From an uncultured Bacteroidota bacterium (GTDB taxonomy: Bacteria; Bacteroidota; Bacteroidia; Flavobacteriales; Flavobacteriaceae): a stretch of 61,117 bases of DNA. Below the pieces are notes generated by a model that saw only the letters and a list, made by a program, of their open reading frames with translations, did not search any database and had not been told where the DNA came from. The DNA lies in contig CACEGG010000008.1 of assembly GCA_902559035.1 (NCBI GenBank), positions 1 through 61,117 on the forward strand, given 5' to 3'. Positions within the stretch are counted from its first letter, which is position 1. Each line of letters opens with the position of its first letter. Below are positions 1 through 8,553 of the stretch, piece by piece. The position numbers were made by a program, and so were the translations under genes.

Positions 1-1
1 G

Positions 2-517
2 AGAGATGTGGATCCAACGGATACTACTTTTTTCAGATATGTTGATTGGATTTTAACAGTACCATTAATGTGTGTTGAGTTCTATCTAATTTTAAAAGTT
101 GCTGGAGCAACAAAGAGTATGATGTGGAAACTTATCTTCTGGTCAACTGTAATGTTAGTTACAGGTTTCTTTGGTGAGTATAATGAAGGTTCTGCATTAG
201 GATTAGGCCCTGCTTTATGGGGATTATTATCTGGTCTTGCATACTTCTATATTGCTTACATGGTTTGGTTTGGAGAAGCTAAAAAACTTGCTGTATCAGC
301 AGGTGGAGCAGTTGAAAAAGCTCACAACACTTTAGCATGGTTCGTTCTTGTAGGATGGGCAATATATCCACTTGGATATATGCTTGGAACAGAAGGATGG
401 TACTCAGGCTTAAACGATATAATTTCGCTTGACATGAATGTTGTTTACAACATTGGTGATGCAGTGAATAAAATCGGTTTTGGACTTGTGGTTTATAACC
501 TAGCTGTTTCAAAATAA
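2..517 (+). CDS. Proteorhodopsin, light-driven proton pump (5' partial)
   Basis: C-terminal two thirds of a seven-helix microbial rhodopsin; the reading frame is open to the left edge, so the first GTG (8) is internal. The segment RYVDWILTVPL...E carries the three diagnostic proteorhodopsin residues: Asp (primary acceptor, D97 equivalent), Thr (T101) and Glu (donor, E108), the DTE pattern of proton pumps. The spectral-tuning site (105 equivalent) is Met, usual in green-absorbing flavobacterial proteins. The retinal Schiff-base Lys lies in the last helix in the stretch DAVNKIGFGLVVYNLA. It acts in the inner membrane and needs retinal made from beta-carotene, for which the neighbouring lycopene cyclase supplies a step. 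It is followed at once by a strong terminator, so it is probably transcribed separately from crtY. Confidence 0.97.
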   Translation, partial: RDVDPTDTTFFRYVDWILTVPLMCVEFYLILKVAGATKSMMWKLIFWSTVMLVTGFFGEYNEGSALGLGPALWGLLSGLAYFYIAYMVWFGEAKKLAVSAGGAVEKAHNTLAWFVLVGWAIYPLGYMLGTEGWYSGLNDIISLDMNVVYNIGDAVNKIGFGLVVYNLAVSK

Positions 518-538
518 GAAACTTATTTTGTATTAATG

Positions 539-569
539 AAAAGCCGCTTTTTAAGCGGCTTTTTTTTTT
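539..569 (+). terminator. Rho-independent terminator after proteorhodopsin
   Basis: An 8-bp GC-rich perfect stem (AGCCGCTT / AAGCGGCT, 3-nt loop, flanking A/T pairs extend it) followed by nine T residues, 22 nt after the stop codon. It should end the proteorhodopsin transcript before crtY. Confidence 0.92.
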
Positions 570-615
570 ACTTTAATTCAATTCATTTTAAATTATAATT
601 ATCTTTAAAGACAAG

Positions 616-1770
616 ATGAATTTAGATCATGATTTTATTATTTGTGGTGGAGGTATTTCAGGCCTGCTATTAACTGTAAAGTTATCTCAAAATCCTTTAT
701 ACATAAATAAATCTATACTTCTAATCGATCCGGTTTTCCCAAAGCTTGATAATGATAGAACACTATGTTTCTGGGATAAAGGTGATACAGTTTGGGACTC
801 TTTAATGACCTGTAAATGGGAAAATGTTATTTTTAAAAATGGCACCTACGTTGAGACGCTTGATCTGGATCCTTTAAATTATAAAATGTTAACTAGCAAG
901 TCTTTTTATAATTATGCAAATACAGTTATTAATAAAAACAAGAACGTAAAAATTTTAAAATCGAAAGTTATAAATTATGATGATTTAAAATCACATTGTA
1001 TTGTTAAGACCAATGATGGCAGTTTTAATTGTAGAAAAGTTTTTAATAGTGTTATGGATTGGGATTCTACTAAAAATAACAAAAAGTTTCCTTTACTGTT
1101 ACAGCATTTTGAGGGTTGGGTTATTAAAACAGAAAAAGAAAATTTTGACCCTAAAAAAGCAACTTTTATGGATTTTTCCATTAATCAAAACTCAACTACT
1201 CAATTTATGTATATTTTACCCTTTTCTAAGACTGAAGCCTTGGTAGAGTATACATTATTTTCAGAACATCTACTTGAAACGGATAAATACAAATCTGCAT
1301 TGAAAGACTATTTAAGCTCCTCAGGAATTCATAATTATCAAATAAAATCTAGAGAATCTGGAAAAATCCCTATGACTTGCTATCCTTTTTTTGAATTAAA
1401 TACAAAGAATATTTTAAATATTGGATCTGCAGGTGGTTGGAGTAAGCCTAGCACTGGATACACATTCAAAAATATTGACAGACACACAAGTAGAATTTTA
1501 GATTTTTTAAAAGAAGATAGAAGTTTTAAAGAATTTTTAAAAAAAGATCGGTTTTGGTTTTATGATTTAATTTTCCTGGATGTCTTGTTTTATAAAAATT
1601 ACTTAGGAAAAACTTTATTTACTAGTATGTTCAAAAAAAATGATCCTAAAACCATTTTCAGATTTTTGGATAATAAGTCTAGTATTTACGAAGAGTTTAA
1701 AATTATGCTTAGTTTTCCTAAACTTATTTTTTTATCTGCAGTTTTAAAACGATTATTTAAGGGTTTATGA
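616..1770 (+). CDS. crtY: Lycopene beta-cyclase
   Basis: Flavoprotein of 384 aa that cyclises the ends of lycopene to give beta-carotene, the precursor of retinal. The N-terminus has a dinucleotide-binding Rossmann motif GGGISG (residues 11-16), the family signature DRTLCFWD follows at 47-54, and a second conserved block GSAGGWSKPSTGYTF sits at about 270-284, as in CrtY/CrtL cyclases. The length matches the family. Its stop overlaps the start of the next gene by 4 nt (ATGA), so the two are translationally coupled. Its place beside proteorhodopsin fits retinal supply, although no beta-carotene cleavage dioxygenase (blh) is visible here; it may lie to the left. Confidence 0.93.
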   Translation: MNLDHDFIICGGGISGLLLTVKLSQNPLYINKSILLIDPVFPKLDNDRTLCFWDKGDTVWDSLMTCKWENVIFKNGTYVETLDLDPLNYKMLTSKSFYNYANTVINKNKNVKILKSKVINYDDLKSHCIVKTNDGSFNCRKVFNSVMDWDSTKNNKKFPLLLQHFEGWVIKTEKENFDPKKATFMDFSINQNSTTQFMYILPFSKTEALVEYTLFSEHLLETDKYKSALKDYLSSSGIHNYQIKSRESGKIPMTCYPFFELNTKNILNIGSAGGWSKPSTGYTFKNIDRHTSRILDFLKEDRSFKEFLKKDRFWFYDLIFLDVLFYKNYLGKTLFTSMFKKNDPKTIFRFLDNKSSIYEEFKIMLSFPKLIFLSAVLKRLFKGL

Positions 1771-4058
1771 AAAATTTTTTTACTTTTTTATCCATTCTAA
1801 TCATTTCTTTAACTGTTTATGCAAGTTTTAATGATTTAATTCCTAGTTCTGAAAAATCTTTAGATAAATATGACTTTTCAGTAGAAAATGCTTTAAATCA
1901 TTTGGAGGTAATTTCAAAAAAACCTCATTATACAGGTTCTCAGTATCATGAAGAGGTTAAAAATTATCTTGTTGATGAATTAAATTTATTGGGACTTAAA
2001 ACTGAAATTCAAAATCAGGTTGTTTTAAGCTCTTGGGGAGTGGGAACCAATGCTGCAAATATTATTGGAACTATTGAAGGTGCCAACGATGGAAAATCTC
2101 TAGTCTTGCTTACACATTACGATTCACGTCATCATAGTTCATACGGAGCAAGTGATGCTGGTTCAGGTGTTGCAACTATTCTTGAAGGTCTCAGAGCATT
2201 TCTTTCAAATAATAAAAAACCTTTAAACGATATTCATGTTGTGTTTACTGATGCTGAAGAAATTGGTTTACTAGGTGCCCAAGCCTTTGTTAAAAACCAT
2301 AAACTAGTCGATGATATTGGTTTAGTATTAAATTTCGAAGCTAGAGGAAGTGGAGGTCCTAGTTATATGCTTATTGAAACAAATGGGAAAAATGGAAATC
2401 TTATTTCTGAGTTTAAAAAGGCTAGTCCACAATTTCCTGCGGCTAATTCACTTATGTATAGTGTTTATAAAATGTTACCAAATGATACTGATTTGACAGT
2501 TTTTAGAGAGCAGGCTGATATAAATGGATTTAATTTTGCATTTATTGGAGATCATTTTGACTATCATACATCGCTTGATACATTTGATAGGTTAGATAGA
2601 AATACTTTGTTGCATCAAGCTGATTATTTTATGTCTATGGTTAATCATTTTTCTAAAATTAACTTATCTGAATTAGATAGTGAAAAGGATTATGTTTACT
2701 CAAATTTCCCAATCATAAAATTTATTTATTTTTCAAATTCATGGATTTTTTCTCTTTTAATTTTTTCAATTATTTTTTTTCTGTTTATTATTTATTTAGG
2801 TTTAGCCATCAATAAATTATCTGTGCAGGGAATTTTAAATGGAATTTTAGCGCTTACTATTTCGTTATTTATATGCCTTTCTTTTACGATTGTTTTGTGG
2901 AAAATAATTTCTCATTTTAATCCTGATTATGCTGATATGTTGCATGGATTTACTTACAACGGATATTATTATATTACAGCCTTTATATTTCTAAACTTTT
3001 TTAGCCTTCTAGCTATATACTCTCCTTTTTTTAAAAATAATTCTGCAATTGATTTATCTATTGTTCCAATAGGTTTTTGGTTAATTTTAAATGTTTTAAT
3101 TAGTTTTTATTTAAAAGGTGCTGCATTTTTCCTGATTCCAATATACCTTGCTTTATTCAATGTTATATTAACTTATAAGTTAAATTTTAAATCCAATAAT
3201 ATAACTTTACTTTGGACTATTATTAGTCTACCACTAATTTATATTTTCGTCCCTCAACTAAAATTGTTTCCTGTTGGATTAGGTTTAAATAACCTTTTTA
3301 TAACTTCGTTTCTTCTTGTTTTAATTTTTATTTTATTATTACCTGTTTTTTCAAATTTTACTTTTAAAAGTCATGTAAAAAATCTTATGCTATTTACATC
3401 TATAATATTTTTTGTTCTAGCATTTATTAATAACGATTATGACTCTGAAAATAAAAAACCAAATAGTATTTTATATTATTCAGATTTTGACACAAAAGAG
3501 TCTCATTGGCTTTCATATAATAATAATATTGATGTATTTACTAATCAATTTTTTGATGAATTTAATTCAGATAATAGCATAAATTTCTCCTCTTCGAGTA
3601 AGTACAGTACCCCATTTAAGCAAAGTTCATTTGCTGATTTTGTAGATATTCCTACAGCAGAGGTTCAAATTTTAAAAGATACAATAATTGATTCTAAAAG
3701 AATTATAAAACTAAAGATTGAACCAACAAGAAATATCAATAAAATTGAATTAACTAGTGATGACTCATTTGTTTTTGATGCTATCTCAGTTCAGGGAGTT
3801 GAATATGAAACTAATAATTCTAAAATTATAGTTGAATCTGGTAGATTTTTGAGTTATTACATGGCTCTAAGAGATAAACAACTCATAATTGATTTAAATT
3901 TTTCTAAGGACCTATTACCAAACTTTAATTTAATAGAAACTTCATTTGATTTAATGGAAAACGACAAGTTTAATCTCAATCCAAGAGAAGACTTTATGAT
4001 GCCAATGCCATTTGTAAACACAGATGCAATAGTTGTTTCTAAAAAAATAGCCTTATGA
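1767..4058 (+). CDS. Membrane-anchored M28-family zinc aminopeptidase-like protein
   Basis: 763 aa. An N-terminal hydrophobic segment is followed by an M28 peptidase domain whose metal residues are visible: LTHYDS (His ~117), GASDAGSG (bridging Asp ~130), DAEEIG (Glu pair ~164-165), an NFEARG block and FDYHTSLDT (His ~267). From about residue 320 to 560 there are roughly eight hydrophobic helices, then a ~200-residue soluble tail. This is the layout of large Bacteroidota 'M20/M25/M40-like' M28 membrane peptidases. It is coupled by ATGA overlaps to crtY upstream and to the Kazal-like lipoprotein downstream. Substrate unknown; a role in breaking down exported peptides is inferred from the family. 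Confidence 0.88.
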   Translation: MKNFFTFLSILIISLTVYASFNDLIPSSEKSLDKYDFSVENALNHLEVISKKPHYTGSQYHEEVKNYLVDELNLLGLKTEIQNQVVLSSWGVGTNAANIIGTIEGANDGKSLVLLTHYDSRHHSSYGASDAGSGVATILEGLRAFLSNNKKPLNDIHVVFTDAEEIGLLGAQAFVKNHKLVDDIGLVLNFEARGSGGPSYMLIETNGKNGNLISEFKKASPQFPAANSLMYSVYKMLPNDTDLTVFREQADINGFNFAFIGDHFDYHTSLDTFDRLDRNTLLHQADYFMSMVNHFSKINLSELDSEKDYVYSNFPIIKFIYFSNSWIFSLLIFSIIFFLFIIYLGLAINKLSVQGILNGILALTISLFICLSFTIVLWKIISHFNPDYADMLHGFTYNGYYYITAFIFLNFFSLLAIYSPFFKNNSAIDLSIVPIGFWLILNVLISFYLKGAAFFLIPIYLALFNVILTYKLNFKSNNITLLWTIISLPLIYIFVPQLKLFPVGLGLNNLFITSFLLVLIFILLLPVFSNFTFKSHVKNLMLFTSIIFFVLAFINNDYDSENKKPNSILYYSDFDTKESHWLSYNNNIDVFTNQFFDEFNSDNSINFSSSSKYSTPFKQSSFADFVDIPTAEVQILKDTIIDSKRIIKLKIEPTRNINKIELTSDDSFVFDAISVQGVEYETNNSKIIVESGRFLSYYMALRDKQLIIDLNFSKDLLPNFNLIETSFDLMENDKFNLNPREDFMMPMPFVNTDAIVVSKKIAL

Positions 4059-4288
4059 AATATAAATTGATAATAATTTTTTTATTATTGATTTCATGTG
4101 TCGATAATGAAGAGATTTTGGGACAATGCTACGTAGCACCAGATCCTGATGCTGTTTGTATTGAAATAGCAGAACCTGTATGTGCTTGTAATGATTTAGT
4201 GTATTCAAATTCGTGTTATGCTCAAAAAGCTGGTAATCGTTTATGGAAATCAACAAATCTTGAAAGTGGGGATAAATGTAATTATTAA
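4055..4288 (+). CDS. Kazal-like small lipoprotein
   Basis: 77 aa with a lipoprotein signal ending in LLISC (Cys15). The mature part has six cysteines (25, 35, 43, 45, 54, 75) and the pattern PVCACNDLVYSNSCYAQKAG, which matches Kazal-type protease inhibitor domains (P-V-C-G-C...T-Y-x-N-x-C-x-A). Three disulfides are expected. The start overlaps the peptidase stop by 4 nt. Kazal domains normally block serine proteases, so inhibition of the neighbouring M28 enzyme would be unexpected; protection of the cell surface from foreign proteases is equally possible. Domain call is good, function is inferred. Confidence 0.82.
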   Translation: MKYKLIIIFLLLISCVDNEEILGQCYVAPDPDAVCIEIAEPVCACNDLVYSNSCYAQKAGNRLWKSTNLESGDKCNY

Positions 4289-4291
4289 ATT

Positions 4292-4486
4292 ATGATTTGC
4301 ATAAAAGTAGAAATTCCAGATGAAATTTGTCAAATAGATGATGAATTAAAAGCTATATACCACAGTAAGGATACTGTCTGTATTTGGGTTTTTAAGTCAA
4401 GAAATGAAAGGAACAAATTTGTAGAGGAAACGGCAGGAATGAAGAAAAAAGCAAGAGAAAACCACTATTTGCTTTTTTATAAATAA
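4292..4486 (+). CDS. Hypothetical 64-aa protein
   Basis: Short ORF 3 nt after the Kazal-like gene and just before a terminator, in a position expected for the last gene of the crtY operon. It has no signal peptide or membrane segment, is mixed charged, and ends in a basic stretch (MKKKAREN). I do not recognise it. Support is limited to position, an ATG start and compatible codon use. Confidence 0.5.
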   Translation: MICIKVEIPDEICQIDDELKAIYHSKDTVCIWVFKSRNERNKFVEETAGMKKKARENHYLLFYK

Positions 4487-4516
4487 AAAAAACCTCAACA
4501 TTTTGTTGAGGTTTTG
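4485..4516. terminator. Bidirectional terminator between the crtY operon and ssrA
   Basis: Perfect 10-bp stem AACCTCAACA / TGTTGAGGTT with a TTT loop. On the minus strand it is followed by eight T residues and lies 4-7 nt past the tmRNA 3' end, so it is the ssrA terminator. On the plus strand the T-run is shorter (TTTT) but could also stop the crtY operon. Confidence 0.88.
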
Positions 4517-4519
4517 TTG

Positions 4520-4915
4520 TGGAGTCGGAGGGAATCGAACCCTCGTCCAAACAAGCGACAAAATAGCTTTCTACAGATTTAGTTTTCAATTAATTTTCGA
4601 TAATATTCTGACTGAAAACTGCCTAAATACTACTTAGCTTTTTTAGTTTTGAAATTCCATCAAAGCACTAGAATTTCTATGTTGACTTTAATGGTGTCTC
4701 ATAATGAATCGCCGTCAACAAGGGCTATTCTGAGACATCTCACTTTCCCGCCTGGCGGGACGAAGGCTTTAACTTACTATAATTCAGTTATTAAGCTGCA
4801 AGAGCGTATTTATTTTCGCCATTTAAGGTTTGGTATCATTATATTAACGAGCGATAATCCAGCGCTCGATCTGCTTACAATTCAATCGGACCTGCTGTCA
4901 AAACCAGTCGACCCC
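4520..4915 (-). ncRNA. ssrA: Transfer-messenger RNA (tmRNA)
   Basis: One-piece tmRNA of about 396 nt that rescues stalled ribosomes and tags the nascent peptide. The 5' end reads GGGGTCGACTGGTTTTGACA and pairs with the 3' end CGACTCC to give a 7-bp acceptor stem (one G-U). The T-arm GAGGGTTCGATTCCCTC is present. CCA is not encoded. Inside lies a resume ORF coding GENKYALAA followed by two stops. A GC-rich hairpin (CCCGCC/GGCGGG, plus-strand 4748-4761) stands out in this AT-rich DNA and fits a tmRNA pseudoknot helix. Long ORFs that cross this region on both strands are spurious. Confidence 0.96.
4791..4820 (-). other. tmRNA tag-peptide reading frame
   Basis: Within ssrA, codons GGC GAA AAT AAA TAC GCT CTT GCA GCT then TAA TAA encode GENKYALAA. 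The final ALAA is the degradation signal read by ClpXP and related proteases. The Bacteroidota tag is commonly GENNYALAA or close to it, so Lys at position 4 is a small variant. Confidence 0.93.
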
Positions 4916-4944
4916 ATTTTTTCAAAGAACAAAATTCCGAAATG

Positions 4945-4952
4945 CAAATATA
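4945..4952 (-). promoter_or_regulatory. -7 promoter element (TATATTTG) for ssrA
   Basis: On the minus strand TATATTTG matches the Bacteroidota -7 consensus TAnnTTTG and lies about 30 nt before the mature tmRNA 5' end, just past the kdsA stop codon. No clear -33 TTG was found. Confidence 0.55.
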
Positions 4953-4954
4953 TA

Positions 4955-5791
4955 TTAATTCGAATAGTTGTAAAAAGACTTTAAATTAAGGCTTTTTTTA
5001 ATTTTAATAAGTTTAATTAATATATCTTCTAAATTATTTATATCTAGCATATTAGCTCCATCGCTTTTTGCGTTTTTTGGATCAAAATGAGTTTCAATAA
5101 ATATGCCATCTGCACCAGAAGCAACTCCAGCTTTTGCTATAGTTTCAATCATTTCTGGTCTTCCACCTGTAACACCCGAACTTTGATTAGGTTGTTGTAA
5201 AGAATGAGTAACATCTAGTATCACTGGTGCAAACTGTTTCATTTCAGGTATCCCCCTAAAATCAACAACTAGGTCTTGATAACCAAACATGCTTCCTCTT
5301 TCTGTTAAAAAGATATTTTTATTTCCAGAATCCTGAACCTTCCTTACCGCATGAGCCATACTTTCGGGACTCATAAATTGACCTTTTTTTAAATTAATGT
5401 GTTTGCCCGTTTTTGCTGCAGCGACAAGAAGATCAGTTTGTCTGACTAAAAATGCTGGAATTTGTAATACATCTACAAAATTAGCAGCTAATTCAGCATC
5501 TTTGTTTTCATGTATATCTGTGACAGTAGGTATATCTAGTTCTGTTCCAATTTTCTTTAAAATTGAAAGTGCTTTTTTATTTCCAATACCTGTAAAGCTA
5601 TCTATTCTTGATCTGTTTGCTTTTTTGAAACTTCCTTTAAAAATAAAAGGGATCTCTAATCTGGAGGTAATATCTAAAATTTTTTCAGCAATTTTAAATG
5701 CCATTTCTTCACCTTCAATAGCGCAAGGTCCCGCTATTACAAAAAAATTGCCTGAACCAGTATTTTTAATTTTAGGTATATTATTTATCAT
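4955..5791 (-). CDS. kdsA: 3-deoxy-8-phosphooctulonate synthase
   Basis: Condenses arabinose-5-phosphate and PEP to Kdo-8-phosphate for lipopolysaccharide. Motifs: AGPCAIEG near the N-terminus, KGSFKKANRSRIDSFTGIG, LPAFL-like QIPAFLVRQTD, and DVTHSLQQPNQ, all typical of KdsA. The start at 5791 (MINNIPKIKN) is preferred over an in-frame ATG at 5836, because it gives the usual ~278 aa and leaves room for the divergent typA promoter. Cys in AGPCAIE is the residue that marks the metal-dependent class (as in Aquifex), while E. coli has Asn there. ssrA follows 40 nt downstream on the same strand. Confidence 0.95.
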   Translation of the reverse strand: MINNIPKIKNTGSGNFFVIAGPCAIEGEEMAFKIAEKILDITSRLEIPFIFKGSFKKANRSRIDSFTGIGNKKALSILKKIGTELDIPTVTDIHENKDAELAANFVDVLQIPAFLVRQTDLLVAAAKTGKHINLKKGQFMSPESMAHAVRKVQDSGNKNIFLTERGSMFGYQDLVVDFRGIPEMKQFAPVILDVTHSLQQPNQSSGVTGGRPEMIETIAKAGVASGADGIFIETHFDPKNAKSDGANMLDINNLEDILIKLIKIKKSLNLKSFYNYSN

Positions 5792-5868
5792 TTCAGATTT
5801 ATTTAATGCTAAATTAATCAATAAAATTAAGTTCATATTATTTATAACTGTTTATGATATAAATAACT

Positions 5869-5876
5869 TACATTTG
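5869..5876 (+). promoter_or_regulatory. -7 promoter element (TACATTTG) for typA
   Basis: TACATTTG matches TAnnTTTG and ends 18 nt before the typA ATG, implying a short leader of about 12 nt. It lies in the divergent kdsA-typA gap. Confidence 0.55.
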
Positions 5877-5894
5877 CGCGAAATTATAAGGTTT

Positions 5895-7694
5895 ATGAGT
5901 TCTGTTAAGAATATAGCAATTATAGCACACGTTGATCACGGAAAAACAACTTTAGTTGATAAAATATTACATCACTGTAAATTATTTAGAGATAATAAAG
6001 ATGTTGGGGAGCTTATATTAGACAACAACGATTTAGAAAAAGAAAGAGGAATTACTATAGTTTCGAAAAATGTTTCTGTAAAGTATAAGGATACTAAAAT
6101 TAATATAATTGATACTCCGGGTCACGCTGATTTTGGAGGTGAAGTAGAAAGGGTTTTGAATATGGCTGACGGAGTTTTACTTTTAGTAGATGCTTTTGAA
6201 GGTCCTATGCCACAAACTAGATTTGTTCTTCAAAAAGCTTTAGAATTAAAATTAAAGCCACTTGTAGTGGTTAATAAAGTTGATAAAGAAAATTGTACAC
6301 CTGATCAAGTTTATGAATCAGTTTTTGATTTGATGTTTGAGCTTGATGCTGAAGAGTGGCAGCTAGATTTTCCTGTAATTTATGGCTCGGCAAAAAATAA
6401 TTGGATGTCGTTGGATTGGAAAAATGAAACTGATTCTATAGCACCTTTACTAGACTCAGTTATAGAACATATTCCTAGTCCTAAAATTTCTGAGGGTTCT
6501 ACACAGTTGTTGATTACATCTATGGATTATTCTTCTTTTACTGGAAGAGAGGCTATTGGTAGATTGCAAAGGGGTATATTAGAGCAAGGGCAAAATGTAA
6601 GTTTAGTCAAAAGAGATGGATCCATAGTAAAATCTAGAATTAAAGAATTGAATGTTTTTGATGGTCTTGGTAAATTAAAAGTTGACTCTGTTGAGGCTGG
6701 AGATATATGTTCAGTAGTTGGATTAGAAAATTTTGAAATAGGAGATACTATTGCAGATTTTGAAAATCCAGATCCTTTACCCACTATTAGTATTGATGAG
6801 CCTACCATGAGTATGTTGTTTACAATCAATGATTCTCCGTTCTTTGGTAAAGAAGGTAAATATGTGACCTCAAGACATATTAAAGAAAGACTTGAAAAAG
6901 AATTAGAAAAAAATCTTGCAATGAGACTTGAGGAGACTGGTTCTGCAGATAAGTTTTTAGTTTATGGTAGAGGTGTTTTGCACTTGTCAGTTTTGATTGA
7001 AACTATGCGAAGAGAAGGTTATGAATTACAAATTGGTCAACCTCAAGTTATTATTAAAGAAATTGATGGTATAAAATCTGAGCCTGTTGAAGAATTAATA
7101 ATCGATATCCCAGAACATGTTTCAGGAAAAGCTATAGAAATGGTAGCTGTCAGAAAAGGAGAAATGGTTAGTATGGATAGTAAAGGTTCAAGAATGTTAT
7201 GTAAGTTTATTATTCCGTCAAGAGGAATAATTGGACTTAGAAATATATTAATAACCGCCTCAGCTGGTGAGGCGATTATGAATCATAGGTTTATTGAATT
7301 TCAACCTTTTAAAGGAGAAATGCCAAAAAGAATTACAGGTTCTTTAATTTCTATGGAACAAGGTACAGCAATTCCATATTCTCTTGATAAGCTTCAAGAC
7401 AGAGGTAAATTTTTTATAAGTCCTGGAGATTCAATTTATACTGGACAAGTAATAGGAGAAAACACAAGGTCTGATGATATGGTTGTAAATGTTACTAAAA
7501 CCAAAAAACTTTCTAATGTTAGGGCAGCAGGCTCTGATGATAAAGTTAAGTTAGCTCCTCCAATAACTTTTGGTCTGGAAGAGGCGCTTGAATATATTCA
7601 AAAAGATGAGTATGTTGAAGTTACCCCAGAAACTATACGGCTAAGAAAAATATTATTAAGCGAAAACGAAAGAAAAAGAAGTAGTTCTTTTTAA
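5895..7694 (+). CDS. typA: Ribosome-associated GTPase TypA/BipA
   Basis: 599-aa translational GTPase involved in ribosome assembly and stress response. G1 AHVDHGKT (11-18), switch region [11 protein letters not shown]3 DTPGH (73-77) and G4 NKVD (127-130) are all intact, followed by EF-G-like domains and the TypA C-terminal domain. The frame stays open far upstream (to 5397), but that part is antisense to kdsA. The ATG at 5895 begins [16 protein letters not shown] as in known TypA. The gene converges on ftsE with a 4-nt overlap. Confidence 0.96.
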   Translation: MSSVKNIAIIAHVDHGKTTLVDKILHHCKLFRDNKDVGELILDNNDLEKERGITIVSKNVSVKYKDTKINIIDTPGHADFGGEVERVLNMADGVLLLVDAFEGPMPQTRFVLQKALELKLKPLVVVNKVDKENCTPDQVYESVFDLMFELDAEEWQLDFPVIYGSAKNNWMSLDWKNETDSIAPLLDSVIEHIPSPKISEGSTQLLITSMDYSSFTGREAIGRLQRGILEQGQNVSLVKRDGSIVKSRIKELNVFDGLGKLKVDSVEAGDICSVVGLENFEIGDTIADFENPDPLPTISIDEPTMSMLFTINDSPFFGKEGKYVTSRHIKERLEKELEKNLAMRLEETGSADKFLVYGRGVLHLSVLIETMRREGYELQIGQPQVIIKEIDGIKSEPVEELIIDIPEHVSGKAIEMVAVRKGEMVSMDSKGSRMLCKFIIPSRGIIGLRNILITASAGEAIMNHRFIEFQPFKGEMPKRITGSLISMEQGTAIPYSLDKLQDRGKFFISPGDSIYTGQVIGENTRSDDMVVNVTKTKKLSNVRAAGSDDKVKLAPPITFGLEEALEYIQKDEYVEVTPETIRLRKILLSENERKRSSSF

Positions 7695-8368
7695 TTTTTT
7701 TTTGAAAGTTCGTAAAACCTGTCTTTTTCAATTCTAATTGTTTTTTCGGGAAATTTAGAAATTATATCGTAATCATGAGTAGCAATCAAAATGGTTGTCC
7801 CATTATTATTAATTTCTTTAATTAGATTCATAATCTCCAAACTCGTAGCAGGATCTAAGTTTCCAGTAGGTTCATCTGCAATTATGATTTCAGGTTCATT
7901 TAATAAAGCTCTAGAAACAGCAATTCTTTGTTGTTCTCCACCAGAAAGCTCGTTAGGATATTTATTAATTACATCTTCAAGTTTTACTTTTTTTAGAACT
8001 TCTGAAATTCTTTTGTTAATTTTTGAGCTATCTTTCCATTCAGTTGCTTTAAGAACAAATTCAAGATTTTGTTTTATGGTTTTGTTAGGCAAGAGTTTGA
8101 AATCTTGAAAAACAATACCTAGTTTTCTTCTTAAAAAAGGAACTTTATTGTTATTTAATTTTACAAGATTAATGTCTAAAATATTAGCTTCTCCAGTTTT
8201 AACAGGAATATCCCCATAAAGTATTTTTAGTAAACTGCTTTTTCCAACACCAGTTTTTCCAATTAGATAAATAAATTCACCTTTATTAACTGAAAGATTA
8301 ACCCCAGACAATATATCTACTCCACTTTGAGTAATGGTGACATTTTTTAAATAAATAACAGGATTCAT
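7691..8368 (-). CDS. ftsE: FtsE-like ABC transporter ATPase
   Basis: 225 aa from the preferred start MNPVIYLKNV (an in-frame ATG at 8410 would add 14 unlikely residues). Walker A GKTGVGKS, signature LSGGEQQR and Walker B IIIADEPTGNLD are present, as is the GNLDP pattern typical of FtsE/LolD-type ATPases. Bacteroidota FtsE is usually encoded alone like this, with FtsX elsewhere. Expected to act with FtsX at the divisome to control peptidoglycan hydrolases. LolD or another MacB-type ATPase is the alternative. Confidence 0.85.
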   Translation of the reverse strand: MNPVIYLKNVTITQSGVDILSGVNLSVNKGEFIYLIGKTGVGKSSLLKILYGDIPVKTGEANILDINLVKLNNNKVPFLRRKLGIVFQDFKLLPNKTIKQNLEFVLKATEWKDSSKINKRISEVLKKVKLEDVINKYPNELSGGEQQRIAVSRALLNEPEIIIADEPTGNLDPATSLEIMNLIKEINNNGTTILIATHDYDIISKFPEKTIRIEKDRFYELSKKN

Positions 8369-8553
8369 TTTAAAATTTAATTCTTTTGACCAAATTAACA
8401 AAACTTTCAATTTCTAAGGTTAATTTAAAATATATTATAATAATATTTCATATTTGTATTTAAAATCAATTATTACTTATATTTTATAATCAATTTTAAA
8501 TATTTAATTATAAATTAAAGTAAATGTTAGATATTTACTTAAAATTTAATCAA

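Noticed and set aside
4649-4984. 111-aa plus-strand ORF
   Set aside because: It lies antisense to the tmRNA gene, whose folded ends and tag frame are clear; no protein features.
5397-5894. N-terminal extension of typA by 166 codons
   Set aside because: Antisense to kdsA; TypA begins at the ATG at 5895 with the P-loop at the usual distance.
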